64,000 nt of DNA from Aotearoamyces nothofagi (lineage: Eukaryota; Ascomycota; Leotiomycetes; Leotiales; Tympanidaceae). This document shows positions 34,737 through 45,718 of the stretch, in pieces (position 1 is the stretch's first letter; every line of letters starts with the position of its first letter). Location: contig JADDTR010000013.1 in the NCBI GenBank assembly GCA_015345905.1, positions 184,657-248,656 of the forward strand, read 5' to 3'. The translations under genes were made by a program, and so were the position numbers. The notes below the pieces were generated by a model. That model was not told the DNA's origin, searched no databases, and was given only the letters and a program-made list of their open reading frames with translations.

Positions 34737-35478
34737 TCTTGACTCGAGACCTGCGATATTCCGTGTGCGTGGCCGCGACAAAGCCTGCACTATGCTAAAG
34801 GAATAGATCTACACTGTGCTGGAGGGGTGCACCGAGCCCCAGGGAGAGAGAGGGTATGTAGGTATGTTATCGTAGATCTAGTGACGGGGAACTCGTCTTT
34901 TGATCCTATTTTCAGAAAGAAAAATTATATGAAAGCGACGCTGCCTCGGCTGGGCAAAACAGTGCTGAGCTTGTGTATTCGTATTTCCTTTGTCTTGGTG
35001 GGTGAGGAGCGTTGGTCGTGTGGAGTTTGGAATATGGAATCTGGTTTTAAGAGGTTGAGCTCCTAGGTTTGTATGTACGACATATAGCTAACCACTAATG
35101 TACTGTAGCGTTGTAATTTCAAGGTTCCGAAAGCCGCGGATGATAAGCTACCTAGAGTCCGCCCGCCGTACAGTGACAGAATATGTGCTGATAAGAACGG
35201 CCATTTCTTATCTCTCACATGTCACAACACTCCGTCATACCACAAGGTCGTTATTCCAAGTATAAAACTCTCTGTTCCATTATACTACGAATCGCACGGT
35301 AAATCTATGTCCATACTTATAATTGAATAACCCAGGTTTTGAGATATGTATTTTCCGATGCCGTAGCTCCCGGATTTCTCGAATTCACAACGCCATGCTA
35401 ATACCACGCAAGCAAGTCTTCAAAGTGTATTACAGTCCTATAGATGTAGTTATTTCCTCTCTACGCGAATAACCTATG
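34737..35478. other. intergenic between choline kinase and AEC transporter
   Basis: Upstream DNA of choline kinase and 3' flank of the transporter gene. An AATGTACTGTAG word occurs near 35097. No gene found. Confidence 0.45.
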
Positions 35479-37391
35479 TTAAGCGTTTGCCCACTCAACA
35501 ACTTCAAGCGCAAACATGACGAGTATGAGTGTCGAGGGTAGAATCCTATACAAATTAGCATATGTAATCAAAGAAGCGATAGAATAGAAGCATACCAAAT
35601 GACATAGCTTTGGAACAGTAGCTTGCTCATTACGCCTTCATAGACCCCATTGATTTGGCAAATCTGCGCCAACTGTAGTGCGCTCGGTGCGCCGGTGAGC
35701 AAGAAACAGACGATCACAAAAATAGGATCATCTACAATGCTTACGGGCACATACTTTGCTATCAACGCCAGGATCGGAGCCATGACGAGGGTTGGGAGGA
35801 GCATGCGACTGATCAAGGAAGCAATCAAGAGCTTTTTGCCAATCCGGTTCTCCTCACTGTCTTCAGAAAGAGCTTCTTTTGGGAGGGTATTCCTAGCCAA
35901 ATTCGCGCCGAGAACAACCAGAATAAGAGGAACAGCGACGCCACCAGACTGTGAAATGGCGCGGGTGACAGAATTTGCGACAAAGGAACCCTCCTGGAAA
36001 AATATGCGCTGGAGAGATGGAACTGAAGCCACAATTATAGCGAAGAGCATGGCCCAAAGGGGTGGATTCATAAATTCCCACATCCCGTGAATGAAACGAG
36101 CCAGAACAGTGAAGATTGTAGTAATGCTCTTCTGTACTGATTGTGGCAGTATGTTGAAGGCTCCCTGAGAGATTCTCTTCACTTTGTGCGAAAGAGTTAA
36201 AATGGCACGCTTCGTGTGAAATGTCGCCAGCGGAATCCAACCTCTCACTCCTTTGGGGATGTTCAGCTCTTCGCGAGGAGTTGGTGACCTGATGGTAGGA
36301 AAAGAAGTGAGATTACCGTTCGATCGATCGTGTGGGGGGAAGCTGCTATTGGTGGGTGGCAATTTTTGGGGTTCCACTTCATCTTCACCTTCATCAGAGT
36401 CGGCGTACTGCGTGCTGGTGACGGGGGTTTGCCCACCTGACTCAAATGACACCGACGAAGTGCCAGCATCACTCTCCTGACTGTTGATTCCCTTGTATAT
36501 GTCATCACTAGCTTCTTCGCCATCAAGACCCGGGATCAATTGGTCTGATCCTATATCGTCCCTGTATCTTCCCTCTTCAATAGCTTCAGCTTCGTTGCTG
36601 TCCAAATACTTTCCAGCTGGTGCTAGCAAGACATGGTAACCCCAGCTCCATCTTACCAGCTGGCCAAGCTGCTGGAAAATAAGAAGATATAGGATACCTC
36701 GTGCAGCAACTTCATCGTCGTTATCCCCTGGCACCTTATCCCAATGTAGCCCCTTCAATGTCTGTGACAGCGAGATAACCAAGGATATGGGAAGGGAGTT
36801 CGAGTTGCCGAATACCTATTTCGCGTTAGTAAATTGATGGAAAACGCTCAAAGCATCTGCTTACTCCCATGGCGGTAACAAAGTTGGCCGGTCTCTTTGC
36901 GAACCCAAAAGCTTTAGAAACTCCAACAGATACCACGTACGACACGAAAGTCTGTACGATGAAGATCGCTGGGATGACCGCCAATTCGACGAGTTTGTCG
37001 GCAGTCAATTGGGAAGCCAGTTTTGTAAATACTATCAAGTATCAGCAAAAATCGCCTGTAGAAGGAGAAAAGAAGGTATACTTAGGCAAGGTGTGAACAG
37101 AGCCACATTTAGATTGGCCAGGAACTTCTGCTTGTCGGCGTCGAACATGCCCTGTCGTGCAACAATGTAACCCGGCAGACTGACGCATACGACCTCCATA
37201 ACAGCCTCGAAGACCAGAAGTATGAGGTGACTAAGAGCTGGATGAGAGTCGTGTGTGTTCTGCAGTGTAGTCATCGATCGTACTTTGAGGGCCCCGAAAG
37301 CCATATCCGTAAAAGACCTCGTAGCGACAGACAGGCCCTCCTCACCACCGCTAGCCAGTCGAAAGGACGTCGGATGGGTAAAGAAGCCCAT
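35479..37391 (-). CDS. auxin efflux carrier (AEC/PIN-like) family membrane transporter
   Basis: Ten-TM-type carrier of the AEC family; fungal members are thought to sit in the ER or plasma membrane, with substrates mostly unknown. Exons 37391-37082, 37031-36865, 36815-35596 and 35545-35479 give 587 residues. Junctions rebuild FTPCLIFTKLASQL, TAMGVFGNSNSLP and SYVIWILPSTLIL, all family signatures. TM segments cluster at the N-terminus (about 50-220) and at the C-terminus (about 400-587), separated by a ~180-residue acidic, Ser-rich loop as in other fungal members. GVAVPLILVVLGANL and TGAPSALQLAQICQINGV are characteristic C-terminal motifs. The protein ends EVVEWANA. The last exon codes for only 21 residues. 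Confidence 0.88.
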
Positions 37392-38737
37392 GATTGATGA
37401 TGTTCAGCAGTATGAAAGATGCGATCGATCAACGTTCGCTGTTGGAAGAAGGATCAAAGCTGCTGCGTCGCCTCTTTCGAGAGAGTGCTTGGCGATGGTA
37501 TGCTGGCTCAGCCTTCCGTCCCTGTCCGAGCACGCTTGGCCAGCAGCGTACGAAGACTAGCCTGAAAAGCAGCTCCAGGTTACAGTACAGGCAAGCGCCA
37601 CCTCCAAGAATTAATCGGAGCGCTAATTCTAACCAGGCTGATTTATCGCAGTATATCGCAGCGCTGTCGGTGGAATCCAACTGCCTTATCAAAGAGTCCG
37701 TATTCCGTATGCGCGAAATGGCATAGAGATCTTGAGGCATTGAATTGCCGTGGGCACCGCTCTCGCACCTACCTTACCTATCTGTTGTCGCAAGCTTGTA
37801 TCACGTCTTCGCACGTACCCAGCATCGAATTTGCCTAGCCTCTCATCTCAGGCATCAATGATACAAGCACCCGTCCACTCATTGAGCCCATGACGTGGCC
37901 GTCAGGGGCTGCAGCCTACGGTATCTCACTTGCGCCGGCTAGGACGACATTTTTGTTTGATTCAAGTCTCCCGTTATCGAGATAACCTATTTAATATTCC
38001 TATATCGGCCCTTCGCAATGGCCTTCATCATTAATACGTCGTGACGATGCCAGGCTCATCATCGTCGGCCGATGCGTGATGATTACTCCATACCTCACTC
38101 ACTATGTATTATTTTAGAGCAAAGGACAGTAATCTGCACAACCCAGAAGCTTAAAACAATCACTTCAAGTATGTAGAAATATGTATGCCTAAAACTTTGG
38201 CTATCAGGTTTCGGACTGAAAAACTGGAATGGCCAAGGGATTTCTTTGGGATCAATTAGGTGCATTAGAATACGGAGTAGTAAATACCTCGGCCAAGACA
38301 CTCCACCAACAACCAACAACTACTATATAAATCCTGATTTGGGGGCACGTGATATATGCAATTCTGTCTTAAACCTGGATCCATCACGATCACTCACATT
38401 CAATCACCACATGTTGCCAGGGAGTCGTTTGACAGGCCGAGGAACACGTCACGTCACAGAGTGTTGAGTGTTTTAATTGTGCAGATCTGTTTATCCCGCA
38501 ATGCCAGTTGCATGGTTCAGTGTCCTCCTTGATTTCATCTCCCAGAATTACTTTTGTCCATCTGGGCATGCGTGTTGCAGGTCGCGACATGGCAGACATG
38601 GCATTCTACTATCATTGGCGACGGTACAGTGGCGTAGGTGGTGGGTGTACTCCGTATGTGGCTTGCCTCTGATGGAATTTCAGGCAATGTCCAAGTTGGT
38701 AGATGGCGGATGCACATTAATGGGCCCAGTAAGATGT

Positions 38738-38866
38738 GTACAGTACAGGATACGTGTACATGCCTGTACATCCTCGTGGATACCTGGACATACCTGTGCT
38801 GGAACATATGTGTATCTGATACCTGTGCGTACCTGGACGTACCGGTACAGTACAGACAGCACCTCC
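38738..38866. repeat. degenerate TACCTG/GTACAG repeat
   Basis: Interleaved words TACCTG, TACATG, GTACAG and GGATAC at roughly 10-base spacing. It starts and ends with GTACAGTACAG. Confidence 0.6.
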
Positions 38867-39204
38867 ACAGCCAGCGCCTGCCTACCTCGGCATGCTGTAC
38901 CGCGGACAACGGACTCCGGAGTAACTTAGGGAGCCTAAGGGACCTAGGAACACCACCTGAGTGGAGTCAGCACCTACGGATCCAGTATCGTATCCACGCT
39001 TCCAAGATTCGGCGAGTGAGGAATGCGGCGTCCCTCGATCTCTGCGCCGCACACGCCTTCCACGAGCCACATTCGTGTCAAGCCACAGGCTTGCACTCTG
39101 TACTCGAGCACAGCGCCCATGTATCCAAGAGCCACAGTGCCACACCGTGCACACCGACGGTATCGCACTTTGTACCGTGCAGTACATATTTTAGTATCCA
39201 GGGC

Positions 39205-39370
39205 ATCTACATCTACAGGCCATCTACAGGCCATCCACAGGACGTCCACCGCCACTCATCCCTCTAGCAGGCTCCCGCTCGCTACTTATACTTCCTCCCG
39301 TCACAATCCACAGAAGCTCCCTGAAGGCTTCCTTATCGCCGGCGCCATGCCATGCCATGCCATGCCATCC
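39205..39370. repeat. CATCTACAGGC and CATGC short tandem repeats
   Basis: CATCTACAGGC-type units (three to four, about 39205-39245) and a run of four CATGC pentamers (about 39346-39368). Confidence 0.7.
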
Positions 39371-40144
39371 TCTGCTCTGCTCTGCTACGTGTACGGTACT
39401 ATGCCTGTAGAACCCTGGGTGCCTGAATCTTCAAGTGACGCCGTGGGTGCGTGGCTGCGTGGGTGCGTGATGCTCGAGTAGATGGGTGATACTCCTTCCT
39501 GTACTCGTGCTGTGGCCCCTTCCAGGCACTCCTCCGTGCACACGAAAAGAGGAAGTCGTCCTCACCCTCATCCTTGTCCTTGTCCTCGTCCTCGCCTTCG
39601 GGAACACAACGTCATTGCACTGAAGGCCCCTGCAGCCAGACTTCGTCGCGGTCGTAGATTTGCTGCGGTCATTAGCATGCATCTCATGCATCTCTTGCAT
39701 TTCATGGCCAAACGTCAGACCATTATAAGCAGCTCATAAACAAATAAAAATCTCCTCCAGCATAAAAATTCCCTTTCAGTCAGCGCCATTATTCGAGCCT
39801 CCTTAGCACCGGAACCTTTGTCGCGCCGCTGGCCTCGCCCTTCTAGAGCTTGCTCGGTGAATCCACATCCCGCCTCTGATACGATACGCTATCAACGAGC
39901 CAGCTCGCCTCGGATTGCATAGCCTCAGGAACGGCCGTGAGTCTTGCAGAGGGCCACCAAACGTTCGTGTCCACGACTGTGAATTCCACGCATCTGACTT
40001 ACTACGCCTTGTCGACTTATCAACCCCGTTTCATACCACCCGCCTAATAGACTTCTCAGTTACCCCGCCGCTGTTGTGAGAAGTGGCAAGAACAGACGGG
40101 CGCATCCGCGGCTACCTCGACCGACGAACGTCAACTCGCTCCGA

Positions 40145-40211
40145 GTACGTGCATATTCTACACCAGGCTTGAAATATCCTTAACTGATAGCCTGCTCTTC
40201 TTTGGATACAG
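40145..40211 (+). other. possible 5' UTR intron of pbs2
   Basis: Donor GTACGT, a TTAACTGAT branch-point-like element and a pyrimidine-rich stretch ending GGATACAG define a 67-base candidate intron 69 bases before the pbs2 start codon. No transcript evidence is available here. Confidence 0.4.
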
Positions 40212-40280
40212 CTCCATTGCTTTACGAATAGTGCCCTCCAATTTTCTCGACAATACCTTTCTCCATGCCGACACTACAAC

Positions 40281-42250
40281 ATGGACCCTCCATCTGACAT
40301 TCCGCCAAGCGCGCCAGAAGACTCAGCCGATTTTGCTCCTGGTGCGACCTCATCTAAGGAGGCTGTAGATCGTTCTACTCCAGAGACATCTAAAGGGCAA
40401 TCCCAAGATGGCTTGAGCGCGCCGCGGCTCCCCCCCATCCGATCCGTATCCGATCCTCCTACCTCGACATCCATGACTTCTTCCTCGACGCCCTTAGGTA
40501 TGCTCAGCAATGCCCGAAGACCGACGATAGCTCCATCACTATCAAGTATGAGAGCCGGCGGAGGATTGCCACAAGATATGCAAGCCAAGATGAAGGCTTT
40601 CCACCTTTCTAGACAAGGCACACCACCGGGTGGTCGCCCGGGCATGACTTCTTCGGCATCTTCTACACAGGTGCCCGATTCTCTCCCCGCCGGCGGACAA
40701 ACAATGGGGGGGCTTCCAGGTGGCTTACGCCTTCCTAACATGCGTCCTCAAACCCAAGGCTTTGCTTCAGCTCCGGCGGTCCCGAGAGCAGGCGCAAAAC
40801 CCTCCTTGAGTGCACGAAGAAACATGCCAAAGCTCGGCGGTCTACCTGGTAGCCAACCAGCCGGCACCCCTCAGCTTGATGGGAACAAAAACAATAGTAA
40901 TCCCACTGCAAATGGCAACAGTGGGTCGATGTTCAACAAGTTCTCTGAATATGTTGATACGAAAAACGGTACCCTGAAATTTGCTGGAAAGGCGGTGATT
41001 CATGGGCAGGGAATCGACTTCTCTAGTGGCAGTAATTTCCAAATATCACTAGATGAAGTTGACACATTAGAAGAGCTGGGCAAAGGTAATTACGGGACAG
41101 TATACAAAGTACGACATGCGCGACCACGGATGCGGAGGCCCGGTATGGGTCTAGCTGGCAACAAAGCCTCCGTCTCTCCCATAACACCAGTACAAGACAC
41201 AGAGGAACCGGAGGAGACTTCACCGGTTACGAAAGGCACTACTGGCATTATCATGGCCATGAAAGAGATCCGACTCGAGCTTGACGAAGCCAAATTTGCG
41301 GCCATCATTATGGAGCTCGACATTCTCCATCGCTGCGTATCTCCTTATATCATAGACTTCTATGGCGCGTTCTTTCAAGAGGGCGCTGTATACATCTGTA
41401 TTGAGTTCATGGATGGTGGTTCAATAGACAAGCTTTACGGTGATGGTATCCCAGAGAATGTACTACGAAAAATTACATACGCAACCACAAAGGGCTTAAA
41501 GGAGCTGAAGGATGTACACAACATCATCCATCGAGACGTAAAGCCTACTAATATCCTGGTCAATACGAGAGGTCAAGTCAAGATATGCGACTTCGGCGTG
41601 TCAGGAAACCTAGTCGCCAGTATCGCAAAGACGAATATTGGTTGCCAATCATATATGGCTCCTGAGCGTATCTCTGGAGGAGGTTCTGCTCAAGCCGGTG
41701 CAAATCTTGGTGGTGGAACATATTCTGTGCAGTCTGATATTTGGTCATTGGGTCTAACCATTATTGAGTGTGCCATGGGAAGATATCCGTATCCACCGGA
41801 GACGTATAACAATATCTTCAGCCAACTTTCCGTAAGTTTCCGGGTGCCTTTCCATGCTTCTGTTAGTAACTAACAGCTCTTTAGGCAATCGTCGACGGCG
41901 AGCCTCCGGATCTCCCAGAAGAAGGATACTCAGCATTAGCCCGCGACTTTGTCAGGGGCTGCCTTAACAAGATACCAAAGCTCCGACCAACCTACAGCAT
42001 GTTGCTAAATCACGGATGGCTAGCCGCATTAGCGAAACCTGCCACCATATCCGAGATTGACGAGGATCTCGCTGACGAAGTCGCGGCTGAGGATATTGGC
42101 GTTGGTGTTTTCGATAAGGAAGTCGCAGAATGGGCCATTAATGCTATTGAACGCAAGAGAAGTGGTAAGATTGGAGAGGCTGCAAAGCCCGCATTACATG
42201 CTGCACCACTAGACACAGTCAGTCCTTCGACCAGTCCAGCACCTGTTTGA
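40281..42250 (+). CDS. pbs2: MAP kinase kinase Pbs2 (HOG pathway)
   Basis: Dual-specificity kinase that activates the Hog1 MAP kinase in osmotic and general stress. Exons 40281-41831 and 41885-42250 give 638 residues. A ~250-residue Pro/Ser/Gly-rich regulatory region precedes the kinase domain. Kinase motifs: GKGNYGTVYKV loop, Lys328 (AMKEI), HRDVKPTN with Asp419, DFG at Asp437, activation-loop Ser447 and Thr451 (the S-x-x-x-T pattern phosphorylated by MAPKKKs), and SYMAPERI. The insertion between the glycine loop and the Lys strand and the stretch ELDILHRCVSPYIIDFYGAF are typical of the Pbs2 branch rather than the Mkk1 or Ste7 branches. The N-terminus contains proline-rich SH3-ligand-like segments (PRLPPIR), which fit Sho1 binding by analogy with yeast. 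The intron keeps frame (QLSAIVDGEPP). Confidence 0.93.
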
Positions 42251-42965
42251 TGAGCTAGTGGTGCAGCTATCCTGGTCGAGGACCGGACTGCCCAGTTCAG
42301 CCGCCCCTCGAGGCGAAGCTACTTCCCACAACGTAGGCGTACACACAAACAGGAATTTAAGTGTTTACTAAACGATGAGTTTGTTACGTGTACGAAAATT
42401 GCTATCGATCATCGATTGGCCCGAATACGGAGATTACCAAGCCTAGCTATTAGAGCATTGCATCGCATGGAGGCACTTTTACGTTTATTTTCCTTTGTCA
42501 TGGCTGATGTCGTCTATGTGACGACGGAAGCTCAGTGCTGAGATGCTCTGGCTGGCTGGAGCTTCTGTCTTTGAGAGCGGGTCTGGTCATACCATAGCTT
42601 CTGCTTACCATGTAGCACGCTATGTAACTTCAATAGCGATTGTTCTTGTCACGTCTTGACGACAAAGAAGCTAGGAGCGAAATCAATAAGAAATGAGAAA
42701 GAAGACATGAGAAATAAGAAATAAGAAATAAGAAATAAAGGTACCTTTGAAACGCATTTCGGAACCAAGATGACTATAACTTGAGATAGTGATATGCTAT
42801 TTTAATAACTTTGACTCGTAACCTTGCTATAAGTAATCTGAAATCAGCTCTCGGTTTACGAATCACACACAGGGTCTAGTTGCACTCGGAGTTTTCAGAA
42901 TGATTTATGGCAAATATAGCTATGAAATAGCTCTCAGGACTCAGGCCGTACTGTAAGCTTCTTGA
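42251..42965. other. intergenic, convergent 3' flanks
   Basis: Between pbs2 (+) and the RAD51-like gene (-). It contains GAAATAA heptamer repeats at about 42707-42738. No gene seen. Confidence 0.5.
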
Positions 42966-44792
42966 TCACATTAACCTGTCCTTATCGCCCTCGTCGCCAG
43001 GAGCCGTGGGCGCCGGAAACGCATTCCTCAACCCTACCCCAACACCTTGCTCGTTCTCGACGATCTCAAGCGCGCACCAGCGCTGTTCTCTGCTCCTCCT
43101 CGGCCCCTTCATATTCTCTCCATCGGGCCGGCGATCGGGATCTATCCTCGTCCCAACATCATCTCTCAGCACCTCGAGCACGTGAACATATTCCACGCCT
43201 CTCGGACCCACGGGCGCGGTTTCGCCGTCAGAAGCTCCGGTATAAGGATCAGTGTTGTGGAGGGCGTGTAAGAGCTCGGCGTCTTCACTGCGCTTGGGCA
43301 CGGGGCTGATGAGAAGGCTCAGGTCGGTGAGGGCGTCGAAGGTGCGTCCGAGGGCGGGGCGGGTGGTTGTCGATGTGAAGACTGAGAGTGGGCGGTTGGG
43401 GTGGTGGGGGGCGGAGTGCGGAGCTGGGGACGTGGTGGTGTTGAGGAGGAGGGTGAGGAGGTTGTGCGTGGTCGATAGCGTGTGAAGGGTTTGAGAGAGG
43501 GTGTGGAGGAGGGTGTGGGCTGGCATGAGAGTGTTAGTGGGCCTGGCTTGGCCTGGTTAAGATGGGCTGGAGGGGAGGCGTGCCTGTTTGTCGTTCAGTC
43601 CGGGAGAAGAGCTCGTTGATGATTGTGGTCATGTTGTCGATGATGACGATCTCTGTCCTGCCGCCTTTGGCGTTTTGGATAGGCTCCTCGGTCGTCTCGT
43701 CATGAGTATCTGATAGATAAGCTCTGATAGTGTCAGCACCAGATTGCATGTCCCGCCGACGGGGAATCGAAGCTATATCGACTAGTTGAGGTGAAGAAAT
43801 AGTGATATCGAGTTCATCATCTGAGAGCTCAGCCTCGCTGTCGCCTATCTCCTCCACCATGGTTGGAATCTTCTCCTCTGGCACGCTGAGGTCTATTGCA
43901 ACCGTTTCCCTAGCTTCCACAGCACCGTCTGCGAGCTTTTCCACTACAACATCACCATATCTGCCCTGATTCGTAGTATCAGCGTGGGTATCAGTATCAG
44001 CCTTCTCACAGGACCTCGCAACTTCTTCCAGAACCTCCCAGACACCCTCAATATCAAAAACTCTACTAATAGCAACCCTTTCTAAGGTCTCTCTCAGCTT
44101 GATATCCACAGCACTCAGTGGATGCCCTTTTCTCTGAGCAGCTCCATCTCGTCGTCTTTGGCGGTCTAGATCCGATCGGATCCGATGAGACAGAATATGT
44201 GCCAGCAAGGATACTGAGAAAGACCCGGTGGTGTCGATTATTGAAGCCTGTGCCTTCGGAGATGAAAGCAGGCAGGTGGCAAGCAGCTGAAGTAAAAGCT
44301 TCGGCGAGTCTGTCAGTAATCTATCATATACTTGAGGCTTCCTATTTGCTGTCTTTTAAGCCACAGGAAAGGATGGGAAATGGGACTTCTTCGACGATAG
44401 TACTGGGTGTTGCCACCTGAGATATGATATATCTACGAGTACATTCCTGAACGAATACCAATCCATTCTCTCGGCATAACAATCACCGGCAAAACCACAA
44501 GATCCCATTGAAATGTACAGCATCAAAACTAGAAAAGTAACAAAATGAAAAAAAAATGTCGACTCACCAGTCTCCCCACACCCTCTCCAATGTCCGCACT
44601 CACGCCCAGTACAACGCCTCTCTCCACACCTCCAAGCAGCACATACTCGTCCACTTCGCTCTCCCCCGTGCCTAACCTCCCTCCAATCCCCAACCTATTC
44701 CTCTGCAGGTTCTCAAGCAGCGTCGATGCCAAGATCGGTGTTGCCGCCGCAGAGCTCGCTGCCGGCATGGCAGTCTGTGCTTCCGATGTCAT
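42966..44792 (-). CDS. RAD51/RecA-paralogue-like DNA repair protein, degenerate Walker A
   Basis: Likely a recombination-mediator paralogue of RAD51 (XRCC2, Rad55 or Rlp1 type). Proposed exons: 44792-44568, 44298-43584 and 43519-42966, giving 497 residues. LLGGVERGVVLGVSA resembles the strand before the RecA-fold ATP loop. The following ADIGEGVGRL sits where GxxxxGKT should be, so Lys and Thr are replaced. RecA-fold features after it: LLQLLATCLLSS helix, ASIIDTTGSFSV, Walker-B-like EIVIIDNMTTII, and HTLLHTLSQTLHTL plus HNLLTLLLNTTT, with STTTRPALGRTF close to the end, as in RAD51 paralogues. A long acidic insert (EELSD-like) lies in the middle. The 44567-44299 intron is long and its acceptor uncertain; the second intron appears to start with GC. 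Family call moderate. Confidence 0.6.
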
Positions 44793-45718
44793 TTATCCAA
44801 TCGTCCATCACCGCTGTGCCATGGTACCTAATTTCGTAACGTGGACGTCAGAAAGGGCGGGAGCGTCGAGAAGTAGTTTGCGGGTCACGTGACAATATTA
44901 CTTGCACTACTTCGGGTGCATTCTTGATCATAATACTTTAGTATTTATATAGTATGTATACCTGTAATCTATTCTATGCAATATGTAGTTACAAACTGCA
45001 ATCTTCACAAAATCACAAATAAGGTAGATGTTGGGAGCTCTAACTTATCTCAGATGACACCGAAGGAAGCTCAAGTACTGAGTGAATGTCAGACCTCTCC
45101 CAAGCAACGCCGAGAATTCTTTAGGTGACTTTTATAAGAAGCAGAATAGTCTTCACGAATTATATCGATTAATGAAAGTTCGCTAAGTCTCAACGAATAG
45201 CACACTGTCATAGGAAAACTAGGGTCAAAGTCAAAGCTGATCATTCAATTTACCGCGGACTATTTTCTCTTATTAAGGCTCTTTTTAATAGCCTTTGGCC
45301 CATGACTGATCTATTTACCTGCCAGGAAACCCTTTTCCACGCCTCCACCAAGCCAGAGTGGAATCACATATCCAACGCCCATGTGTCCTGCGCAGCGTAT
45401 CACCAGCTTAAGAAAGAGGAACAAATGAAAGAAGGCCAAGTGTTAGCTGAAGCTAAGTGCAATGTATCATCTGGCACAACCGAGGGTGCGAAACTCTGTT
45501 GCGCAAGTCCAAAATCTGGCGAGTGATCGAAGTTATAGAGGAAAACCCTTCGATTCATCGGCTTGATAGTGTGGTATGAGAGTATTTAATTTCTCTAATT
45601 TAGTATGATAGCATATGAAGCTGCAAGCTGAGGGATTGCCAATGATTGGATCGGTCTGTTCCGCAACCGAAAAGGTGCACGGCGAGCATTAATGCGTTGG
45701 TCTGGCAAAGGAATCATC
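44793..45718. other. intergenic, no feature recognised
   Basis: Contains the promoter of the RAD51-like gene and the 3' end of pal1. AT-rich from about 44920 to 45260. A 74-codon plus-strand frame at 45302 lacks support. Confidence 0.45.

Larger units (their letters stand above)
37392..40280. other. gene-free region with GTAC-rich repeats and Pbs2 promoter
   Basis: No convincing gene in 2.9 kb. The middle (38.6-39.4 kb) is rich in short imperfect repeats. The last few hundred bases carry the pbs2 promoter and 5' UTR. Both neighbouring genes start at its edges, so it is a divergent promoter region for the AEC carrier and pbs2. Confidence 0.5.

Noticed and set aside
45302-45526. 74-codon plus-strand frame with several Cys residues
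   Set aside because: Considered as a small secreted protein, but there is no signal peptide and no neighbouring exon to extend it.
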